Assembly (NCBI GenBank): GCA_025093555.1
Contig: JAIWNF010000033.1
Location: 62,001-126,000 of the forward strand
Length of the DNA stretch: 64,000 nucleotides
Direction of reading: 5' to 3'
Source of the DNA: Circinella umbellata
Taxonomy: Eukaryota > Mucoromycota > Mucoromycetes > Mucorales > Lichtheimiaceae
Below, piece by piece: positions 50,059 to 61,454 of this stretch. Each line of letters begins with the position of its first letter. Positions within the stretch are counted from its first letter, which is position 1. The notes beneath the pieces were generated by a model. The model had not been told where the DNA came from. It did not search any database and worked only from the letters and a program-made list of their open reading frames with translations. The translations under genes and the position numbers were made by a program.

Positions 50059-51172
50059 CTTGTTTATACAATAAGTTTAAAAAAAAAGAATTGAAAAAGA
50101 AAAAAGAGAAACTAGTAGAGAGAAAAGTAGAAAGTGAAAGATAAAAAATAAAAATGAATCTTGAACGGTTTTATACTTTTTTTTCATTTACGGTGCGAGT
50201 GTGTATGATGATGCACTATGTGTATGTGAGAAGTAGAGTTGTGTGAAAAAATAGGAAAATAGGTACCAATGGTCAATAACTATTCTATAGTAAATACTAC
50301 TAACATGCTCCGGAGATGTTCTTTTTGATCATTCATCTCAGCTTACTATACATCAGTAAGTGACTTATTTAATATTAAAAATGAGAAATCCGTCGTTTCG
50401 GTTGATGCACTTGGGAAATTAATCATACTCACAACACCGATAAAATAATAATAATTATCATCATTTGAATAAGAGGCGTGGGAGCCTGATTAAAAACACC
50501 AAATCAAAAGTATATAGTATTTTAAAATGTCATAGTAGCAAAACTGCAGTTTATTTATTATTACTTTTGTTCGTGGTAAGACATCGACTTTTTTTTTTGA
50601 TCCGCTTATATCTTCCGTTTTAATAAGAAGAAAATGGTGGTACATATTATGGGAGAATTTTTCTTTTTTTAACTTTAATTATTTCTTTTTCCGATTTCAC
50701 GATCATGCTTCCTTCGGTAAATTTCCCGATATACCTGAATGTTCAGGTATGTCAATTTATTATTCTCACACACAAGCTTTACCAGCTTTTTTTTTTCCAT
50801 CTTCCTTACCTAGAATGACAGCAAAACAGAAAAAGAAGCGAAATAAAAAAAAAAAAAAAGAGGAAAAGACGGGCAGAGTAGGAACTCTAATGCTGACAAA
50901 TATTAACGATTAACCAATAAAACAGAGACCTAGTAGTATTAAATAATAGATCAATCTTTTTAAAGATAAATTATTTCTGTCAAAGTTCTTTTGATATTTG
51001 ACCAAATAAGGAACGTTTCGCTTATAACCAAAAACGGCATATAACAACTTTCTCGCCTCCATATTTGTCGCCCCATATTTTTCTCTCTTTTTTTTCGTTT
51101 TTTTAACTCTTCAAGCTTTTTATTTCTTAAATATTATACTTTTTTCTTACTCTTGTCGTAAAAATATTCAAG
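50059..51172. promoter_or_regulatory. shared bidirectional promoter region (MFS transporter / flavoprotein)
   Basis: This 1.1 kb region separates two divergent start codons. Visible elements are a perfect palindrome at 50731-50750, a CCAAT sequence within ttaaccaataaaac near 50910-50923, and pyrimidine-rich DNA at 51048-51120 just before the flavoprotein ATG. Confidence 0.5.
50731..50750. promoter_or_regulatory. perfect inverted repeat, candidate regulator binding site
   Basis: The arms atacctgaa and ttcaggtat are perfect inverted complements separated by TG, giving a 20-bp dyad. It lies 423 bp before the flavoprotein ATG and 673 bp before the transporter ATG. A 9+9 bp perfect dyad is unlikely by chance at a given site and suits a dimeric transcription factor. 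The binding protein is unknown. Confidence 0.5.
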
Positions 51173-53075
51173 ATGACACAATGGGATGTTATTGTTGTTG
51201 GTGGTGGTAATGCTGGTTATGCTTCTGCCATTGCTGCTAAGCAAGCCGGTGCGGGCCGCGTTCTCTTGATTGAAAAATCCAGCGAGACCGCTTATCCCGG
51301 AGGCAACAGCTATTTTACTGCAGGTACAAACATCTCCCAACTCTTTGGTTTTTTTCTAAAATAATGAAAATGTGCAAAAAAGAACAAATTAACTTACATA
51401 CATATCTTGATTATGATAATTTTTAAAGGTGCATTTCGCACAGTTTTTAGTGGCCTTGATGACCTGCTGCCTATTTTACACAATGTGGATTCCGAAACTG
51501 CTAAGATTGTTGATATGGATCCATATACTTCTCAAGACTTTATGAATGATTTAATGCGTGTAACTGGTGGTCGTGCTGATCCTGAATTAGCTAATATTCT
51601 CGTCAACAACAGTCGTAAAACTATTGACTGGCTTGACAAAGTGGGTATTCAATTTCGTTTATCATTCAATCGTCAAGCTTACAAGGTCGAAGGACGTTAC
51701 AAGTTTTGGGGCGGTATGGTATTGAGTGTGGTGGATGGCGGCAAAGGTATGATCAAACAATATCATGAAGCCGCCCTTCGTCATAACGTGACTGTACAGT
51801 ATGGTACCACTTTGACCAAATTGGTAACGGATCAAGTATCTAATAAGGTCCAAGGTGTTGAAGTACTCTTACAGCATCCCAGTGGCTCTACAACCAAACA
51901 AACGTATACATCCAGCGCTGTTATTTTGACTTGTGGTGGGTTTGAAGCCAGTCCATCGATGCGTGCACAATACTTGGGCAAGAATTGGGATTTGGCCCAT
52001 GTTCGTGGTACTCCTTACAATACCGGTGATGGTCATGTTATTGCTCAGCGTGATGTATATGCAAAAACTGCTGGTGGATATAGCTCCTGCCATGCTACAT
52101 GTTGGGACGCCAATACCAATCCACATAAAGGTGATACAGTTTTGACAAATCAATTCACTAAGAGTGGATATCCTTTGGGTATTATGGTTAACCGAGATGG
52201 TCAACGGTTTGTTGATGAAGGAATGGATTTCCGCAATTACACATATGCATTTTTTGGTAAAGAAATTATGAATCAACCTGGTAGTGTTGCGTTTCAAATT
52301 TGGGATGCCAAGTCCTTGCCTTGGTTACGTGAAGAAGAATATGCGGACAGTGTGGTTGAAAAAGTAGTTGCCAATTCTATTGAGGAACTGGCCGAAAAAT
52401 TAGCTGCTCCTACTCAAAAGGGTTCGTGGAAGGCTACTTTAACAAGTAAAAAAACTTTGGTGGATACGATCCAAGAATATAATGATGCTGTTACAGCTCA
52501 TCGACGCCAATTTCCAAATCTTAAATGGGATCCAGCCATAAAGGATGGATTATCGACCCAATCCTCTGAAAAACAACTCAAGCTACCTAAATCTAATTGG
52601 GCCTTATCTCTTGATCAAGCGCCATTTGTTGCAGTAAAGATTACCACAGGTAACGTGAATTATTCTTTTATTGTTGTACATATACAGTTTTGTTTTAGTT
52701 CTTTTCTTTTCTCACTCATAAATAAACTGTATAGGTATCACTTTTACATTTGGTGGACTGGCTGTTGATCCGCAAACCGCCGCTGTTCTCGACACAAGCT
52801 CTCAGCCAATTGGTAATCTGTACGCTGCTGGTGAAATTGTAGGAGGTGCTTTCTATGACAATTATCCCGGTGGAAGGTTAGTTCAAAATCTTTTTTATTC
52901 CTTTTATTGATCTCTATTTTTTGATGATTTTATTTTCTCATAAATAATACTTTGTCGCAAACAACATTATTTCTATGATTTTAGTGGTCTCATGCTTGGA
53001 TCAATTCTTGGTCGAAAAGCCGGTACTTCAGCTGCTAACATTTCGACAACTCAGCATAAATCGAGTAGACTTTGA
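51173..53075 (+). CDS. FAD-dependent dehydrogenase, tricarballylate dehydrogenase (TcuA)-like
   Basis: Four exons (51173-51323, 51429-52649, 52735-52876, 52985-53075) give 534 aa. The N-terminus MTQWDVIVVGGGNAGYASAI has the dinucleotide-binding GxGxxG-type motif (GGGNAG, residues 10-15), followed by the acidic end of beta-2 (LLIEKS) and GGNSYFTAG. The C-terminus carries the matching FAD-contact segments NLYAAGEIVGGAFYDNYPGG and SGLMLGSILGRKAG of the fumarate reductase/succinate dehydrogenase flavoprotein superfamily. Overall length and motif spacing resemble bacterial TcuA, which oxidises tricarballylate to cis-aconitate; a fumarate-reductase-like or ketosteroid-dehydrogenase-like substrate is possible. 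No targeting signal is seen at the N-terminus. It is divergent from an organic-anion transporter. AATAAA at 53108-53113 is a likely polyadenylation signal. Confidence 0.88.
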
Positions 53076-56000
53076 AGGGAAAAAATATAATGTAGCATAC
53101 TTTACTTAATAAAGAAATTTTATGAAGTTTAATAAAAGAATATTTTGCCCTTTTTAGTAATGTGTGGTTTTCGAGTGACCTTCCAAATATGAAAATAAGT
53201 TTTACAGGGCTCTTAATATTCGTGCATGGCCCTGTTGCACATAATGCCTCACCGCCCACGGATTCACGTAATCTCTTTTGTTCTTGATTTTTTGCCATTA
53301 AACTTATTTTTTATACTTTACGTACGTACTTATTTTGAAAGCACTATAATTAATATAGAAACCATTCCACGAGATGAGAAGATAAGCAGATTTATTTATT
53401 TTCCCTTCCACGAAAAATTCTTTATCTTTTTTGAACTTTATTGTTCATAATCGACCCTCTGGATGTGGGCTAATTCCGATGTTTGATTTGGAATTATAAA
53501 TTAATAAAAATTCGGGTTGGACCGATGATATTATGCAGTCTGCATAAAATTCTCCGGTATATTTTCTCCTGAAAACAGTAGCTGTAAAGAGAAATAACAT
53601 GCATCACTGACACATTGTACTAGTTTATCTTCTACGTATAATAGCAACTAGCTTGGTGTTTTAACTACAAGACTTAATAATAATTGAGAGCGCGGCTAAA
53701 ATGATATTATGGTTGAATCATAAAACATCAACTTTCATTATTGAAAACAACTATCTTATAATTGCTGAATAGTCACAGTTTTCGGGAAACAATAATAAAA
53801 TCTAATTTGATGACGACTATTGTTGCCGACGATGGATTAAAGAAAAATTTGATATTTATATTTTAAAGTGTTTATCATGATCTCATATAGAACAATCATT
53901 TGCAATTAAATGATTTTGGATCAAATGTTTTTGCTCAAATCCTTGTTCTTTACGCTATTGTAGTAATAAGATAAAAATTAGCGAACAGCTTGTCTCAAGG
54001 AGAGACGTCTTTATTGAATTATGTATTGTGATAAATCATATAACAGTACAGTACGTAGCTGACGAATTAGAACTATTTTATACGTCCATGGTATAAATGA
54101 TGAAAAGTAATAATTGCTCAGCAATAAAAAATAAGTAATGATTATTGATACGTAGGGAGATGCTTTTTTAGATTGGAAAAACCATATGTAGCGCATAACA
54201 TAAGTCTCATGAGAAGCGCGTAAATAATTTTACTGTACGTATTGTAAATACAAAATTTGTAGTAAAGCATTAACATATAATATGTACGTATATATTATAA
54301 CTTAGCACGTAACTGCTGGTATAGAATATCAGAGAAATTAATTGTCAGAAACTGTTATTATATTCAAGAGAGTTTATGAACTACTGTATATAGAGTAGAA
54401 CGATACTGCTTTGTTTTTTTTATCAAATAACCTTTGTGGATCTTGTTTAGAATACAAATTTATTGGTTCAACACAAAACAAAAGTATTTATAGGGTACCA
54501 ACGAATTGAAAAAAGTAGTAATATAATCCCACAACAGGTACGCACTTGCTTCTGATTCGCTAACTTCAAATATCAGTATCTTCAGGAAATTTTGATATAT
54601 GAGAAGCGGAACCCAACTATAAGTTTCTTATATAAAATGTTCTCTCGTTAACTTTTACTCACATTGTTTTTATTCGGATTTTTGAAAATGAACCGTTGAA
54701 ATTAGCGGGAAACTATTGTGCGTAGCTGCATTTAATGGCTTGTAGGTGAAATTATACAACAATCCCATCATCAACCCTCATAACATAAATATATTATATT
54801 ACTAGAAAGATATATCTATATATATAAATATTGGAATAGCGCATGTATATGTATTAATAGCCATATAATCTTCAATAGTAGATTTTCTCCTGCCTCCTTG
54901 CATATATATAACACATTGCTCTTTTTCTTGTCGCTGTTATAAATTTATCGGTTCTTATGTATCGTTGACTATGTTCGTAAAAACGCAAACTCAAGCGATT
55001 TTCTTTACGTTTGATTGCTGAAAAAAGCGTTATATGAACTACCTATACAGCTTTGCAAGTAAAGAAATAAGTGATCTTCAAAAAAGTTAGCAAAATATAT
55101 CTGGGTAAATTCGATGAATAATGCTTTTATTTATATTTTTATATCAGAACAATTCCAGTCTAGAATACTTTATTTTTGTTTTTTATATCATCTTATTACT
55201 CTTAATAAAACCCTAATTTATTTAAAGGTTCATCTTTTCTTTCCCAAAAAATGACGGAACTATAAATTAATGTTAATATTTGTATAATGATGTTATTTTT
55301 ACTGGAATGCCTCAAAAAGACTGGCATTGTTTGTATATATTGCCTGATGTATTGATGATACCGTATCTAATAAGTAGTAAGCAAAGTGTAATTTTAATAT
55401 ACCTGCCATGAAACGGCATACAAACTAGTAGATTATACTCTTTACTACTTAGAGATATAAATCTTTTTGTTTCAATTATACGTATCTTGCTAATAAATAT
55501 AAAAAGCTTACTACATAAAATAATTTATCACTATATACTCCTAGATAATGCTTTAGAAGAATTTAATTTAGTAGTCTTTTTTTTATTTGTATAATAATTG
55601 GCAAACTATGTATATTTCATTTTATTTTGTTAGCTTGATACGTAAGTACGCAATTATTAAACAATAAAGATATAATTATATATGTAAGACGGTAATTATT
55701 GTGCAAGAAATTGGTGTGTCAATGTGCTTTACTGCTACGTATGAAAGTAGTAGTTTAAGATATTTGATACGTACTGCAATCAATATAATATTGTTGGTAG
55801 TTGTTGTCCATTGATTATTGCTATTAATAAAATAACAAATGACAGTGTACCACATAAACATGTGTTACTTTCTATTGACAACTTTTATCGATGACACCCA
55901 CTAGGATTTTTGGTACGTATTCTTCTGAAAATTAAAGTGGTCTCACTTCCGAGGTAATAACAACAGTAGCGGTACTTTATCATCCACTCGATGATATATT

Positions 56001-56768
56001 CACTTTGTTGTGCTCATTTAAAATAATAAATAACAGGAGTTCTTCTTTTGAAGTTTGGCAACAGTTATAATTACACTTTCTATTACTATTACGATTACTA
56101 TCACGAAACAAAAACAGACAGACATTACCGCCTATCATATAATGCGTTCCGAAGAGATCTATAATTTAATCCATTCGATGTATATCTATATGTTGTTCAT
56201 GCAGAAAACAAAAAAAAAGAGTCTTTTTTATTATTATAATATTTGGGTGAAACCAAAAAAGGAAAAGTTCTGCGTATATTTATTTTTAATATAAATATCA
56301 TAGAGTGGAGAAACAAAGAGCAAAAAAAAAAAGAGAGACAAAAGAATAAACCAATGACAAAGCAATAAAACTTGTGATTACAACTTTATTTTATCACCTT
56401 TTACAACGAGCAGTTATAAAGCAAGGGTGTTATTATCAAATGAAAAACATAGCAGCGATCATTTCTTCTTGTTGTAAACAAGTTGCCGTATGCTTGGATG
56501 TGAAGGTTCATATGGTAACACTATTCTTTCTCGACAGCTACCATTAGTATTACCATAGTACAAAGAGGTCAAAGATAAATGAAAGATGCTGATTTTATAA
56601 CGTAATAAATAATGACTATAATTTAAATATCTATCCATGGTTAATGTAATGCTGCGAAAATAATAATAGCAAAATAAAAAGATTATTACAATTACTATTA
56701 ATGCGCATTTTTGAATTAGAATAAACAACATTTTTCTTTTCATTTCTTAAAAAAACCCATAAATATAA
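53076..56768. other. intergenic region, 3.7 kb
   Basis: No gene is firmly supported. On the minus strand a coding-like segment at about 53200-53298 (peptide MAKNQEQKRLRESVGGEALC then ATGPCTN) stands out from the AT-rich background and could be an isolated exon. The remainder is AT-rich with frequent TACGT motifs. ORFs at 55676-56743 are AT-driven. Confidence 0.5.
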
Positions 56769-56850
56769 ATCTTTTTTTCTTTCTCTTTCTGTTTTCTTTC
56801 ATCCTTCTTTCTTTTTCCGTTTTCTTCTTTTTTTTTTGTTAATATTTTAT
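56769..56850 (+). promoter_or_regulatory. pyrimidine-rich tract before the RFX gene
   Basis: An almost pure C/T stretch (ttctttctctttctgttttc and similar) ends about 30 bp upstream of the ATG at 56882. Like the tract at 16297-16400, it probably marks the transcription start zone. Confidence 0.5.
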
Positions 56851-56881
56851 CATTTTCTTATCACATTTAGCAAATCCCATC

Positions 56882-59391
56882 ATGGCACGTCTTAAAAATC
56901 GACTGCATAGGGGTACAAGCGTTTCATCCCGAGGTGGTCAACAGCAGCAGCAAGGTGGTGGTAGTAACATTAGTGATAATGCTAGATCAAACTTACCCAC
57001 TTATTCTTCTAGTCAAGAAACACCAACATTACATGGTCGTCAATCCACTCATTCTTCTTCGACAATGCCAAATGTCAATGTCACCATGCCCATTAATAAT
57101 GCCGGTCATGACAACAATAATGACCCATTACCACGACGATCAGCTCGTATCCGAGAACGTTCTGCTGAAACTAACAAGGAAGACGAGGAAGAAGTTGACC
57201 AACTTCAACAAGAACATTACCAACAAGGAGCACCTGGAGAACTAATGGATGTTGAGTCTGTTAAAACCAGTACTGCCACCGCTACTCCAGGCCCCGATTC
57301 TCCCGGTTCAATTACAGCAAGCCGACGTGGTGGAACACGACATGGTGTTCAAACTGAAAATGAAGACAGTCGTTTTGTCTTGCGTTGGTAATAATAAAAA
57401 TAATAATAAATTTACGCGTATATATTATATACATATACATTCCTATTGTAAATAATTCTGTGTTTGATAAATTAAAGGCTAACATAAAAAATATATGATT
57501 ATTATTATCGTCATATACACTACTAGGGTTCAAGATAACTATCAATACGAACAAGATCATAATGTTCCACGTAGCGGCATGTATGAACATTATCGAACGA
57601 CGTGCGAACGATATAACATGAACCCTGTCAACTCTGCTACTTTTGGCAAGCTTATTCGCCATGTTTTCGCAAACATCACTACACGCCGTTTGGGTACGAG
57701 AGGGCAATCTCGATATCACTATTGTGGTATTCGTCGTCGGACTGGTCCTCTACCCAGTAATCTAGCTTCTCAACAAATGTCATCTTCATCGTCATCAGCA
57801 ATAATGGGACAGCCACAACAACAACAAAAGCAAACCTTTGCTGAGCCATCTTCAATGTCATCTACTGCCATTGGTGGAAGTAGCACTCGACCATCTTCTT
57901 CATCATCATCGTCATCCCAACAACAACCAACGGGTGTTAATGTACCATTTTATCAACCTTTAATGGTAAAACGAGGTCGAGCAACAAGTGCAACCCCGTA
58001 TTATCATCGTTCAAGGGTCAGCGCCCCATCAAGAGCATTGCCAGGTGACAGCAGGTTTGTATTTATATTTTGTAGCTGTTGATGAATAACTCTGTATGAT
58101 ACATCAATTTTATTTTTATAATCTTTGATTATAACTCAAATAAATATATACTTTATTTTGATATATCAATAGTACCATGGAAGGTATTATTAATACGTCA
58201 ACTTCTTCCGCTGCTGCCGAAGTACAAGTATCTTCTCGTACAAGACCTTTCTCAATGTCTTCTTCAACTGGCACAACATTACCTCCTTATCGTGGTACCA
58301 ATGAATTTATCAATATTTCAAGTACTGGTGAACAAACTGCACCATCTTCGTCTGCATATCCCAACATCTATTCTTCGTCTTCTGCTATGCCATTATCAAG
58401 TAGTAGTAGCGTTATTGGAGAGAAATCATCTATATCAACAAGTGCTCCTCCTCCTCTCAAACGACATCGAGTTAGTAATGAGCAACAACGTACTCAACAA
58501 CAAGATGTTCGTTTGCCATCTTTTGCTTTATCTACTTTTGCAGATCAAAGTGATGTTATGATGGAGTTTGCTAATGTATACGAACAACATTGTATGGAAA
58601 TCTTGAGTATGATTCGAATGGGTCAACTACGAAGCGTAAGTATCTATAAATATTATTGTTATTATCATTATACTTCTTTTTTTTTAAAAAGAAAAGGATA
58701 ACTTTGATAACCATGATAATTAATTAAGTGAACCAAAACAATATACATTTGTATGTTACTTTCATATTTTTTTTTGCCTTGAATATTTGTATAGATTTAT
58801 GGTAGTTTGGTTGGTTTTTATCAAATGCTGCCTGACCGTTTTCGTACTTTAATTGATGACCATCCAGAAACTGTTGAAGCAATCTGGCGTTGGGATTGCG
58901 CATTATATGATTCTATTATTGTCAGTATGTTACCAACAGTTCAATCTCCCTTAAGCTACGAAATGAATCGAGGCTTACGTGAATATACTCGAGAATTAGA
59001 AAGTTATTTAGCTCAATCTTTGGATGGATATCCGGATTCACTTCGAGAACGAAAGCAAACTGGTAAAAAATAATATTAACAAATTCAAGGATAAAAGAAA
59101 CTCATTAGATGTATATATTATTAGTTGCTCAAATGTTCATCTCCAAGTTTCGTCGTCACTTAAAACTTAATCAAATGGCTCAGGCTGCAGCTGCATTATT
59201 ACGTCGTCCAAATACTCTTGAGCCCATGTTGAACGATTGGAAACGAGTTGATATTCCATCAATTCTTGATCAAGCCCTTTGGGTATGCGATTGTAGCGGG
59301 ACAAAAGTTGAAAATATAAGTAAGTTGTTATTGTGATGGTTATTATTTTTTATACATATAATACAAGTCTGTTGAATCACTACATTCTTTA

Positions 59392-59422
<31 letters not shown>

Positions 59423-60161
59423 AGTGATTGATGACGTTGGTCATCTTCTTCAAGCAGAATCCAATCTTGATAGTTGGATTACGTGGATGAAAAATGTAGT
59501 TGATCTATACATGACAGATCATCAACAATTAGCTGTAAGTATAATATACATGTAATAGAATAATAATAAACAGAAAAGGAGACACTGTTGTTAACATGCA
59601 CACAATATATATAATGTAGAATGGTAATCTGGGTTACTTTCTTTTTCATGCCAAGCAGTGTGTTCTTAAATGGTCTACCTACACTTCCTTGATCCTCAAG
59701 GACATGACTTTGAGTGGTGCAAAAAGTATCGGTATATATATAAATCATTTTTTTTTGTATATAATAATTAACAATAATAATAATAATAACAGCAGCAGCA
59801 GCAACAACAACAACAGAAACTAAAAAAGAATGTGAACTATATTTTAGACCAATTTAGAATTTTGGTGCTCTTTTTCGATGATATGATGCAATTTTTGGTT
59901 GAATCCCGAGTTGCAAAAGCTATACCACTTTTACCACTCCAACGTCAAGATCCATCGATAACCCATCACCATAATCGAGGATCTTCTTATCAAGATCAGA
60001 CTTTGGTAAATTCTTCTGCTAACCGTGGTGGACAAAATACTTCTTATAATGCGTCATCTTCGACGATGCTTGAAACTCCACCACCTTCCACTTCAGCATC
60101 TTCTCGTCACGATATTCATTCACAGCAACAACAACAACAACAAGAAACTCAATCTTCTTAA
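56882..60161 (+). CDS. RFX-family winged-helix transcription factor
   Basis: Eight exons (56882-57387, 57527-58054, 58173-58635, 58795-59062, 59125-59319, 59425-59534, 59620-59731, 59848-60161) give 831 aa. The RFX DNA-binding domain covers about residues 169-240, with NVPRSGMYEHYRTTCE, NSATFGKLIRHVFANI and TRRLGTRGQSRYHYCGI (residues 221-237). The last holds the Arg-rich recognition segment that contacts X-box DNA. Ser/Gln-rich disordered linkers flank it. Residues from about 470 onward form the extended helical dimerisation-type region of RFX proteins (MLPDRFRTLIDDHPETVEAI, FISKFRRHLKLNQMAQAAAA, FRILVLFFDDMMQFLVESRV), ending in a Gln tract. Fungal RFX factors (yeast Rfx1, fission yeast Sak1) regulate DNA-damage and cell-cycle genes; targets here are unknown. 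Intron 7 contains an in-frame trinucleotide array. Confidence 0.95.
59395..59420. repeat. (TA)n microsatellite in RFX intron 5
   Basis: A run of about 13 TA dinucleotides ends immediately before the acceptor ATAG at 59421-59424, replacing the usual polypyrimidine tract. Confidence 0.85.
59771..59816. repeat. AAT/CAG/CAA trinucleotide array in RFX intron 7
   Basis: Consecutive period-3 runs of AAT (about 5), CAG/AGC (about 4) and CAA/AAC (about 4) lie 31 bp before the acceptor at 59847. Read in the exon 7 frame they encode Asn and Ser runs with no stop until 59821-59823. Confidence 0.75.
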
Positions 60162-61454
60162 GCTGATGCAGCTACTCAATAATTTGCTTAAAAAAATCTA
60201 CTCCGTATGTTATATTATCTAGCTTATGTACTTGACCCCCCCCCCAAAAAAAAAAGCAAAAAAAAGCGATATTTTCTGTTATCCCCGCCCACTTATAATC
60301 ATATTTTCTTTCTTTGCGGCTCCAATACAAATTATAATACGTATATAAATAAAAATAAGCCAATATCAAAAATCGGTTGTACTATACGTGTAAAAGATTG
60401 TACCATATAATACTGCGACTGAAAGGTGTAATTAGTATATTAGCCAATAGAGAAGAAGACTAAGATCAGTTGGAACCTCTCACTGTTGTCCTTAAAGACT
60501 TAAACTTAAGAATGTAGAGTGTGCTCAAAACACTGGTTGAATCCGTTTCCCAATTCAAAATTTCATGCTTAATAATTTATCCTACTCAACTTTCATAAAT
60601 TTATGTTCAAAATCTACTTTAAAACTTAATGGCTGTTGTGGTCAGAAATGATAATATATCTGTTACGTACGTACCTAGTTGGTAACAGGTCCCATGGATA
60701 TTAAACTTAAAAACACATTTTTTTATGGTACTTGAGTGGGATTTCTCAACACTAAATATAATAAATAGACCCCATTCATTCCATTAGAAAAAAGAAACAA
60801 TGTAAATAATATGAAGTTTTTATCATGCATTATATCTATGTTAAGGCACGTACTAAAGTACTTTTGCGAGTGACGGATAATGTCACGAAATATTATTATG
60901 TTAAGCCTGAAGAGTATTTTACAGTAATAAGAGAATTTTTTATATACATATTAGTCAATGGGGAAAGGGAGAGATGCAAATATTTTCGGTATATGCATAC
61001 ATGCGGAGTTGAGTTTCCTATTAAACACCTTGATCAATATCATTTGATGATCGCGCCGCTAGTGTACGTTTCCGTTAATCCTTTATTGCCATCAGTGATT
61101 TTAAAACATAAAAAAAAATCCAATCATTTAAAAACGTATGACGTGAAAAAACGATGTATTACCTGTAAAATACATGTTTATTTTTCCTGCAAAATCGAAT
61201 CATATACCCAATGTGATTGCTGACGAAGATTCAGTCAAGGATACTTAGCAAGTTGGAGGATTAGTATAGTTTATTTAATTGTATATTATAAAAAATAGAG
61301 CGCAAAGAGTTTCATTATTATTATTTACTTTTATATGTATATAATTATTTGTACGACCTCCATATTTAGTAAAACCCGCGCTTTTTCCACGCATACTCTT
61401 TTTTTTTTATAATTCTTGGAAACTTTTGTGAGAAAGTGTAAAGTGTATGTTTTT
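60162..61454. other. intergenic region upstream of nicastrin
   Basis: This 1.3 kb lies between the RFX stop and the nicastrin start. It has a run of C followed by A at 60235-60256 and TACGTACGTAC at 60664-60674. A 132-codon ORF at 60825-61223 with several cysteines is unrecognised and judged probably accidental. Confidence 0.55.

Noticed and set aside
60825..61223. 132-codon ORF upstream of nicastrin
   Set aside because: It is long for this AT-rich DNA but has no recognisable family and no splice or promoter support. Left as unproven.
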